Below, piece after piece: positions 7,758 to 12,578 of a stretch of 13,460 nt of DNA; position 1 is the stretch's first letter, and the number at the start of each line of letters is the position of its first letter. The stretch comes from Psychrobacter sp. Lineage in GTDB: Bacteria; Pseudomonadota; Gammaproteobacteria; Pseudomonadales; Moraxellaceae. The position numbers were made by a program, and so were the translations under genes. Location: NCBI GenBank assembly GCA_020024075.1, contig JAHHUJ010000032.1:1-13460 (forward strand). Reading direction: 5' to 3'. The notes beneath the pieces were generated by a model. It did not search any database. It saw nothing but the letters and a program-made list of their open reading frames with translations, and had not been told where the DNA came from.

Positions 7758-7818
7758 AGAGGAGGCGCTATTTGCCTATCTTAAGGCACACAAACAGCTT
7801 AGCCATAACGCCTCCTTC
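7758..7818 (-). promoter_or_regulatory. Structured leader segment that can mask the uORF ribosome binding site
   Basis: On the minus strand AGGAGGCG (plus 7816-7809), which contains the Shine-Dalgarno sequence of the short ORF below, is perfectly complementary to CGCCTCCT (plus 7767-7760), which lies just after that ORF's stop. Three more pairs can form after a mismatch. A nested 5-bp stem, TGCCT/AGGCA (plus 7784-7788 with 7773-7777), lies inside the ORF. Downstream the strand is U-rich (TCTTATTTATTC). This looks like an RNA switch or attenuator; the complementarity is seen and the function is inferred. Confidence 0.5.
7768..7806 (-). CDS. Possible 12-residue leader peptide (uORF) upstream of the AGCS gene
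   Basis: Reads MAKLFVCLKIGK and stops at TAG. It is preceded by AAGGAGG (plus 7811-7817), a perfect match to the 16S anti-Shine-Dalgarno, 4 bases before the ATG. It ends about 170 bases before the AGCS start, on the same strand. The peptide has no run of one amino acid, so a classical amino-acid attenuator is not obvious. It may be a regulatory uORF, a small basic/hydrophobic peptide, or chance. The strong ribosome binding site and its complementary masking segment argue for real translation. Confidence 0.4.
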   Translation of the reverse strand: MAKLFVCLKIGK

Positions 7819-7837
7819 CTAAATAATCGGCTAATAA

Positions 7838-7905
7838 CTGCACGGCCAATGGGCCATTTATGCAGACAAATCGGTCATTCTAAGAAAATGTCGAGACGAG
7901 TACAA
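7838..7905 (-). promoter_or_regulatory. Candidate AGCS promoter and 5' hairpin
   Basis: On the minus strand, TTGTAC (plus 7900-7905) and TAGAAT (plus 7877-7882) are 17 bases apart. The -10 matches 5 of 6 consensus bases and the -35 only 3 of 6. Transcription would start near 7870 and give a leader of about 270 nt containing the uORF. A CTGCA/TGCAG plus GGCC/GGCC dyad (7838-7865) would fold at the very 5' end. Confidence 0.35.
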
Positions 7906-8042
7906 CAAGCGGGGCAAAAAAATTAAGTGAAAAAATTGAGTAACCTAGACCCAACTTTTTACATTTATTTTAATGATATTTAACTAAAACTCATTTAAGC
8001 AATAAATGATTTTTGTGAAAATAGTTAATTGCTATCCCTGAA

Positions 8043-8054
8043 TTACAGCTGTAA
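8043..8054. promoter_or_regulatory. 12-bp palindrome in the divergent transporter region
   Basis: TTACAGCTGTAA is a perfect 12-bp dyad, 25 bases before the ATTGATACA repeat cluster. It is a possible operator half of the same control region. No factor can be named from sequence. Confidence 0.3.
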
Positions 8055-8078
8055 ACTAAAAAGCTAACAAGTAACTAT

Positions 8079-8148
8079 ATTGATACAATCCGGATTGATA
8101 CATTTGGATTGATACAATCAAGGTTACTTTAAAAGGATTGTTGATACA
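8079..8148 (+). promoter_or_regulatory. Cluster of four ATTGATACA repeats upstream of the DUF4212/SSS operon
   Basis: ATTGATACA occurs exactly at 8079-8087, 8094-8102 and 8108-8116, and with one mismatch at 8140-8148 (GTTGATACA). Copies 1 and 3 extend to ATTGATACAATC, itself a dyad of ATTG and CAAT around ATA. Copies 1 and 2 meet in a perfect 12-bp palindrome CAATCCGGATTG (8086-8097). Start spacing is 15, 14 and 32 bases. A TATACT -10 candidate lies at 8159-8164, lacking a good -35. An activator or repressor binding array is the likeliest reading. Confidence 0.55.
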
Positions 8149-8170
8149 GTCCTTACCTTATACTTAGTAA

Positions 8171-8216
8171 CTGCAGGAAGCAGTTTTCCCTTAAGGGGGC
8201 TCACTCCCCTTTCTTT
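8171..8216 (+). promoter_or_regulatory. Terminator-like hairpin in the leader of the DUF4212/SSS operon
   Basis: A stem of AAGGGGG (8193-8199) with TCCCCTT (8205-8211, one G-U pair) and loop CTCAC is followed by TCTTT and ends about 10 bases before the ribosome binding site AAGGAG (8222-8227). The left arm also belongs to a competing perfect palindrome CCCTTAAGGG (8188-8197). A small CTGC/GCAG stem (8171-8183) precedes both. Mutually exclusive folds before a start site suggest attenuation; no known riboswitch class is recognised. Confidence 0.4.
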
Positions 8217-8235
8217 GACAAAAGGAGTTTGTCTT

Positions 8236-8496
8236 ATGAATCCCTCGCAAGACTCGTCAGACTATTGGAAAGCCAATGTCCGTTTGATTCTTATCTGCCT
8301 ATTCATCTGGGCTCTTGGCTCGTATGGCTGTGGTATTTTATTCCGCCCTTTATTGGCTGGCATAAAGTTTGGTGGCGCTGATCTTGGCTTTTGGTTTGCC
8401 CAACAAGGCTCGATTATCACCTTTATTATTCTCATCTTCTTCTACGCTTGGCGTATGAATAAGCTGGATAAACAATACGGCTTAGATGAGGAGTAA
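8236..8496 (+). CDS. DUF4212 protein, small subunit of a sodium:solute symporter
   Basis: An 86-residue membrane protein of the DUF4212 family, which is encoded directly before VC_2705-type sodium:solute symporters and is taken as their small subunit. The conserved opening YWKANVRLILICLFIWAL (12-29) forms the first helix. The typical GFWFAQQGSI (52-61) leads into the second helix, which ends in YAWRMNKLDKQYG. The start is ATG 8236, supported by AAGGAG (8222-8227) at 8-base spacing; the frame is open back to a TTG at 8215, but that start has no such support. The stop TAA is 3 bases before the large-subunit ATG, and the last codons provide that gene's ribosome binding site, so the two are translationally linked. 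Confidence 0.93.
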   Translation: MNPSQDSSDYWKANVRLILICLFIWALGSYGCGILFRPLLAGIKFGGADLGFWFAQQGSIITFIILIFFYAWRMNKLDKQYGLDEE

Positions 8497-8499
8497 GTT

Positions 8500-10368
8500 A
8501 TGAGTCAATTTACCATTAATATTTTATTTGTCGGTGCCTCCTTCTTACTCTACTTTGGTATCGCCATTTGGGCACGAGCAGGCTCTACCAAAGAATTCTA
8601 TGTGGCAGGCGGCGGAGTTCACCCTGTGTTGAATGGCATGGCAACCGGTGCTGACTGGATGAGTGCTGCCTCTTTTATCTCCATGGCAGGCTTGTTGGCC
8701 GCTGGCGGTTATGGCGCTTCTACTTATCTGATGGGCTGGACTGGCGGTTATGTGCTTTTGGCCATGCTTTTAGCGCCGTATTTACGTAAATTCGGTAAGT
8801 ACACAGTGCCTGATTTCATTGGTGATCGCTTCTATTCTAAGACTGCAGCTTTGGTTGCTGTGGCCTGTTTAATTATTGCCTCTACCACTTATGTTATCGG
8901 TCAGATGACAGGGGCTGGCGTAGCTTTCTCGCGCTTTTTGGAGGTAGAAAACACCACAGGGCTAATAATTGCGGCCTTTGTGGTCTTCTTCTATGCGGTG
9001 TTAGGAGGTATGAAAGGTATTACCTATACTCAGGTTGCCCAGTATGTGGTATTAATTATCGCTTATACCATTCCAGCGGTCTTCATCTCTCTTGAATTAA
9101 CTGGCAACCCTATTCCCGCTCTAGGGATGTTCTCAACCCACACTGAGTCTGGACTCCCTTTACTTACCAAGCTTGATCAAGTGGTCACCGACCTTGGTTT
9201 TACCGCTTATACCGCAGATGTGCCTAATAAGCTAAATATGGTGTTATTTACCTTATCCTTAATGATTGGTACTGCTGGTCTACCACACGTCATTATTCGC
9301 TTCTTTACGGTTCCTAAAGTGGCAGATGCACGCTGGTCAGCGGGCTGGGCATTGGTATTTATTGCCCTGCTATACTTTACCGCTCCTGCTGTGGGGTCAA
9401 TGGCACGCCTAAACTTAATAGATACTGTTTATCCACAAGGTGTTGAAGCGCCTGCGCTACGTTATGAAGAGCGTCCAAGCTGGATGCAGACTTGGGAGGA
9501 CACTGGCCTTATTCAATACAATGACCTAAACGGTGATGGTCGTATTCAAATGTATAACGATAGTGGCTTAGGGGCGGCACAATCAGCTTTAGTCATCGCA
9601 CAAAATGAGGGCGGCGATGTTACGGCTGCCACAGCTGCGGTTGAAGCGGCAAAAGTAGCTCATGCAGCAGAGCTTGAAGGCAAGTTTACTAATGCTGGCT
9701 GGGCAGGTAACGAGCTAAATGTAAATAATGACATCATGGTACTCGCCAACCCTGAGATTGCCAATCTGCCCCCTTGGGTCATTGGTTTAATTGCAGCAGG
9801 TGGTCTGGCCGCAGCCTTATCTACTGCCGCAGGTCTACTATTGGCCATCTCCTCTGCCATTAGCCATGACTTAGTCAAACGTAACTTTAATCCCGATATT
9901 AGTGATAAAGGCGAGCTGATGGTGGCGCGTATCTCAATGGCAGTGGCTATTGTCATCGCGACCTACTTAGGGATTAATCCTCCGGGTTTTGCAGCGCAAG
10001 TGGTGGCTCTAGCCTTTGGTATCGCTGGTGCGTCGCTATTCCCTGCATTAATGATGGGAATCTTCTCAAAGCGTATCAATAACTATGGTGCCATTGCCGG
10101 TATGTTGGCGGGTTTAATTACTACCTTGGTCTATATCTTTGTATACAAAGGTTGGCTCTTCATCTCAGGTACCGCCAATTTGCCTGATACCGCTGAGTAC
10201 TGGTTGCTAGGTATATCACCAATGTCATTTGGTGCCATTGGTGCCCTAATTAACTTCACTGTGGCATTCTTAGTGTCTTCAATGACTCAAGCGCCTCCGG
10301 TACACATTCAGCAATTGGTTGAAAGCGTTCGCTCACCTCGCGGTGCTGGGTCGGCTATTGATCATTGA
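8500..10368 (+). CDS. Sodium:solute symporter large subunit, VC_2705 subfamily (often labelled cation/acetate symporter)
   Basis: A 622-residue SSS-family transporter of the inner membrane, expected to import a small carboxylate with sodium. The usual label is acetate, but the substrate is not proven by sequence. Recognisable parts are the ADWMSAASFISMAGLLAAGGYG core (51-72), YVIGQMTGAG (131-140), GTAGLPHVIIRFFTVPKVAD (257-276), and the GGLAAALSTAAGLLLAISSA helix (434-453) corresponding to the SSS sodium-site region. A long hydrophilic insert (about 305-424) separates membrane segments. It contains an EF-hand-like DLNGDGRIQMYN loop (342-353) and an Ala-rich helical stretch (about 359-392). 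GAGGAG (8488-8493) precedes the ATG by 6 bases and lies within the DUF4212 gene. The operon ends in tandem hairpins. Confidence 0.94.
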   Translation: MSQFTINILFVGASFLLYFGIAIWARAGSTKEFYVAGGGVHPVLNGMATGADWMSAASFISMAGLLAAGGYGASTYLMGWTGGYVLLAMLLAPYLRKFGKYTVPDFIGDRFYSKTAALVAVACLIIASTTYVIGQMTGAGVAFSRFLEVENTTGLIIAAFVVFFYAVLGGMKGITYTQVAQYVVLIIAYTIPAVFISLELTGNPIPALGMFSTHTESGLPLLTKLDQVVTDLGFTAYTADVPNKLNMVLFTLSLMIGTAGLPHVIIRFFTVPKVADARWSAGWALVFIALLYFTAPAVGSMARLNLIDTVYPQGVEAPALRYEERPSWMQTWEDTGLIQYNDLNGDGRIQMYNDSGLGAAQSALVIAQNEGGDVTAATAAVEAAKVAHAAELEGKFTNAGWAGNELNVNNDIMVLANPEIANLPPWVIGLIAAGGLAAALSTAAGLLLAISSAISHDLVKRNFNPDISDKGELMVARISMAVAIVIATYLGINPPGFAAQVVALAFGIAGASLFPALMMGIFSKRINNYGAIAGMLAGLITTLVYIFVYKGWLFISGTANLPDTAEYWLLGISPMSFGAIGALINFTVAFLVSSMTQAPPVHIQQLVESVRSPRGAGSAIDH

Positions 10369-10407
10369 TATTGAAAAAATGACAGTCTATTTGTCTTAAC
10401 TACAAAA

Positions 10408-10434
10408 TAACTCAGTGGCCCGCCCATTGAGTTA
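10408..10434. other. Hairpin downstream of the SSS gene
   Basis: TAACTCAGTGG (10408-10418) pairs with CCATTGAGTTA (10424-10434), 11 bp with one G-U and a CCCGC loop. It has no T tract on the plus strand, so on its own it is not a standard terminator. It sits 6 bases before the terminator hairpin and may stabilise the operon's 3' end. Confidence 0.6.
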
Positions 10435-10440
10435 ACCAAA

Positions 10441-10484
10441 AAAAGATGAATAGGTCACTTAAGCGACTTATTCATCTTTTGTTT
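10441..10484 (+). terminator. Intrinsic terminator of the DUF4212/SSS operon
   Basis: AAAAGATGAATAGGTC (10441-10456) pairs with GACTTATTCATCTTTT (10465-10480) over 16 positions including one G-T wobble, with loop ACTTAAGC. It is followed by GTTTATG, and T residues close the stem. It lies about 70 bases after the SSS stop. Confidence 0.8.
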
Positions 10485-10561
10485 ATGACACGAGCCATTT
10501 ATTACCCAAACTGCTTATTACACAAGCTATTTTTTGACTCACTAACCTTGGACCCCTGCCC

Positions 10562-11092
10562 ATGATTTATGAATTTATTGCCACGATAACTGCAGGCTTT
10601 GGTATGGCTGGTATCGCCATGATTATCCGCCATCTCACTAAGTTTGCCGGTATATCCACTCCAAAATGGCTAATTCCCATTTTTGCAGCAATTGGTATGT
10701 TAGGCTTTCAAATTCATCAAGAGTACAACTGGCAACAGCAGCAGATAGATAGGTTGCCCGAGCAGGTAAAAGTGGTCAAGACTGTTGAAGGACAGGTATG
10801 GTATCGCCCTTGGAGCTACCTGAAGCCACAAGTGATTCGCTTTATGGCGGTTGAGACAGGCAAGCCGCTTAGCCCTGATATTAACCCGACCACAGAGGAC
10901 ATCAGAGGCAGCAATATCTACTTATTTGAAAGACGCATGAGTACCAAAATTATTCCGCAGCTAGTGAATTGTCAGCAACCTGCCATCACTAGCTTAACTG
11001 GCAGTACGCCTTTGACTACCGCTAATTTTCAACAACTACAATGGCAACTTTTGGCCGCTGATGATGAGATTGTACAAGTGGTTTGTCAGTGA
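10562..11092 (+). CDS. Two-pass membrane protein of unknown function
   Basis: A 176-residue protein that I do not assign to a named family. Two hydrophobic helices lie at about 4-24 (FIATITAGFGMAGIAMII) and 36-52 (WLIPIFAAIGMLGFQIH), joined by a short basic loop. A soluble C-terminal domain of about 120 residues follows. It includes QVWYRPWSYLKPQVIRFMAV (78-97) and two cysteines, Cys137 and Cys175, the second next to the C-terminus. If the soluble domain is periplasmic these could form a disulfide. The ATG at 10562 has no clear Shine-Dalgarno sequence, so the start is less certain than elsewhere, although the first helix begins immediately and no better start is visible. The gene follows the SSS terminator in the same orientation and converges on comEA with only 31 bp between stops. 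Confidence 0.7.
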   Translation: MIYEFIATITAGFGMAGIAMIIRHLTKFAGISTPKWLIPIFAAIGMLGFQIHQEYNWQQQQIDRLPEQVKVVKTVEGQVWYRPWSYLKPQVIRFMAVETGKPLSPDINPTTEDIRGSNIYLFERRMSTKIIPQLVNCQQPAITSLTGSTPLTTANFQQLQWQLLAADDEIVQVVCQ

Positions 11093-11107
11093 CCCGCTTT
11101 TGGTCAC
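11089..11107. other. Small hairpin between convergent stop codons
   Basis: GTGACC (11089-11094) and GGTCAC (11102-11107) enclose CGCTTTT and overlap the stop codon of the membrane-protein gene. Neither strand has a proper T tract, so this is at most a weak shared terminator between that gene and comEA. Confidence 0.35.
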
Positions 11108-11123
11108 AGGCTTAGCTTACTGA

Positions 11124-11477
11124 CTACTCCACGCTCATTCGAGCTCTATTTTTGGCCACAGTTTTATCGCCAATACCTTTTACTTTTGCCAACTCATCAA
11201 CAGAGCCAAACGGCCCAAAAGCTTCTCTATATAAGATGATTTGCTGCGCCTTACTACTGCCGATACCTATTAATTGCGTTAATTCCCCCTCAGCTGCAGT
11301 ATTTAAATTGATAACCACACTTTGCTTAGCCAGTTGCTGACTTTGCTGCTGAGTTATCAGATAGGCATAGGCTTGATTGGCATCAGCAAAGCATTGCTGC
11401 GCCCAAGCATTTGAGATTAAGCCCAACTGAAGCACCCATAATATCCCAAGAACCACTACTCTAGTGGGCTTATTCAT
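11124..11477 (-). CDS. comEA: ComEA-like secreted helix-hairpin-helix DNA-binding protein
   Basis: A 117-residue exported protein expected to bind incoming double-stranded DNA in the periplasm during natural transformation. Residues 1-26 form a signal peptide (MNKPTR, hydrophobic core, NAWA before QQ). A Gln/Ala-rich linker (27-52) precedes the ComEA-type domain: VINLNTA (55-61), the first hairpin IGIGSSKAQQII (70-81) and the second VKGIGDKTVAK (99-109). The frame extends upstream to 11504, but ATG 11477 gives a clean signal peptide. It overlaps the mazG stop by 8 bp (shared ATGAATAA), pointing to translational coupling, as no strong Shine-Dalgarno sequence precedes it. The single-domain architecture fits ComEA. 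A general HhH protein is the alternative, since no other competence gene is in view. Confidence 0.85.
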   Translation of the reverse strand: MNKPTRVVVLGILWVLQLGLISNAWAQQCFADANQAYAYLITQQQSQQLAKQSVVINLNTAAEGELTQLIGIGSSKAQQIILYREAFGPFGSVDELAKVKGIGDKTVAKNRARMSVE

Positions 11478-12405
11478 GCTGTTTGGCCAGCTCCCACAGC
11501 GCATCCATCTCCTCTAAGCTACTGTCTTGGGCACTTCTACCCTGTTTGGCCAACTCCCCTTCAATGAAACCAAAGCGTGAGCGAAACTTATGCACACAGG
11601 TTAAGGTAGCTGCTTCGGCATCTAAGTTCAGTTTGCGTGCCACATTTACTAAGCCAAAGATGCAATCGCCAAGCTCTTTTTCCAGCTCCTGTTTGTGAGT
11701 GACATCTACCTGCTCGCCAGCTTGCGGTAATATCTGCTTTAATTCGGCGATTTCTTCCTCTAGCTTCTCTATCGCTCCAGCTACTCCTTCCCAGTCAAAG
11801 CCCAGCTTACTGGCGGCTTGTTGTAAGCTTTGCGCCTGCATTAATACACTGCCGGCTTTGACAGCATCTAAGCTGCGTTTGGGCTTACCACGGCGTTCAC
11901 GCTCTGCATTTTCTAGAGCTTTAATCTCATCCCAGCGTTTTTTTACTGCGGCTTCATCGGGCAGCTTATCAGCTTCAAACACATGTGGATGACGACGAAT
12001 CAGTTTACTTTGCAGGGTATAAATCACATCGCCCAAATCAAACTGCTGCTGTTCAGCATAAATTTGGCAGTGGAAAATCACTTGCAGCAGTACATCGCCA
12101 AGCTCGCCTTTGATGTCTTCAATATCGCCCTCTTGAATCGCTTCAGCGAGTTCGTACGCCTCCTCTATCGCATACGGAATCAAGCTGTGATTGGTCTGCT
12201 TAACATCCCAAGGACAGTCAACACGCAATCTAGCCATCAAGGCCAATAAGTCGCTCATATCAGAGGTGGGTTCTGGGGTTCCAGTTACTGGCTTTGGTAC
12301 GGTGATTGGTATCGCTTTTGATCCAGTGCTTGATGCATGGTTTAGTGCAGTGTTTAATGTATTGTTTGGTACAGTGTTTGGTGCAGTGCTTAATAAATGT
12401 GACAT
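11470..12405 (-). CDS. mazG: Nucleoside triphosphate pyrophosphohydrolase MazG
   Basis: Hydrolyses nucleoside triphosphates to monophosphates plus pyrophosphate, cleaning the pool of non-canonical nucleotides. Both MazG repeats are present. The first has CPWDVKQT (64-71), EEAYE (81-85) and GELGD (100-104); the second has EKLEEEIAEL (213-222) and EKELGD (242-247). The acidic magnesium-binding residues are intact in both. RRHPHVF (137-143) and LGFDW (201-205) are further landmarks. At 311 residues it is longer than E. coli MazG (263) because of a 49-residue N-terminal extension rich in Thr, Asn, Pro and Ser. The start at 12405 has AAAGGT 9 bases upstream. The alternative ATG at 12258 (MSDLLALMARL) matches the usual family start but lacks a Shine-Dalgarno sequence. 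It is the first gene of a mazG-comEA operon, divergent from ugd. Confidence 0.94.
   Translation of the reverse strand: MSHLLSTAPNTVPNNTLNTALNHASSTGSKAIPITVPKPVTGTPEPTSDMSDLLALMARLRVDCPWDVKQTNHSLIPYAIEEAYELAEAIQEGDIEDIKGELGDVLLQVIFHCQIYAEQQQFDLGDVIYTLQSKLIRRHPHVFEADKLPDEAAVKKRWDEIKALENAERERRGKPKRSLDAVKAGSVLMQAQSLQQAASKLGFDWEGVAGAIEKLEEEIAELKQILPQAGEQVDVTHKQELEKELGDCIFGLVNVARKLNLDAEAATLTCVHKFRSRFGFIEGELAKQGRSAQDSSLEEMDALWELAKQHE
12323..12399. repeat. Degenerate 12-bp-unit repeats encoding the MazG N-terminal extension
   Basis: On the plus strand the motif CAGTGYTT recurs at 12324, 12348, 12372 and 12384, mostly inside larger GTRCAGTGYTTR units spaced 24, 24 and 12 bases. All spacings are multiples of three, so the mazG frame is kept. 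The minus strand encodes the Asn/Thr/Pro/Ala-rich APNTVPNNTLNTALNHA. It looks like an expanding coding repeat. Confidence 0.65.
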
Positions 12406-12445
12406 GGCCCTATTACCTTTATCAAAAAAAATACTGTGCGTGGCT

Positions 12446-12462
12446 AAAGTAGCCGCTACTTT
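12446..12462. promoter_or_regulatory. 17-bp perfect dyad between mazG and ugd
   Basis: AAAGTAGC and GCTACTTT flank a single central C. It lies 41 bases upstream of the mazG start and about 115 bases upstream of ugd. A homodimeric regulator site is the natural reading. A short RNA hairpin is less likely because the loop would be too tight to keep all 8 pairs. Confidence 0.4.
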
Positions 12463-12489
12463 GAGTAGTGATACCTGAAGTGTATCATT

Positions 12490-12524
12490 TTACAATTGTA
12501 ATTATGGTTTCATCAGAATATAGT
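12490..12524 (+). promoter_or_regulatory. Candidate ugd promoter with overlapping palindrome
   Basis: TTGTAA (12496-12501) and TATAGT (12519-12524) are 17 bases apart, matching the -35 and -10 consensus at 4 and 5 of 6 bases. The -35 is the right half of a perfect 12-bp palindrome TTACAATTGTAA (12490-12501), a position suited to repression or activation. Confidence 0.45.
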
Positions 12525-12578
12525 AGGCTTCATACTAATAAACTCAAAAACACACTTTTAAACAAGAAGAAAAAAGAC

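Noticed and set aside
7599..7900. Glycine riboswitch in front of the AGCS gene
   Set aside because: Known for some genes of this family, but I find none of its conserved aptamer segments on the minus strand.
8109..8121. FNR/ANR-type box TTGAT...ATCAA in the third repeat of the SSS promoter
   Set aside because: The half-sites are separated by 3 bases rather than the 4 needed for an FNR site, and the other copies do not keep the ATCAA half.
9660..9956. 98-residue minus-strand ORF within the SSS gene
   Set aside because: Antisense shadow of a strongly conserved transporter gene; Ala/Ser/Thr-rich and without start signals.
11478..11504. Upstream start for ComEA at 11504
   Set aside because: It would put polar residues before the signal peptide and lengthen the mazG overlap; ATG 11477 gives a normal signal peptide.
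11483..12478. Several plus-strand ORFs opposite mazG
   Set aside because: All lie antisense to recognised MazG codons and have Ser/Cys-rich shadow composition.
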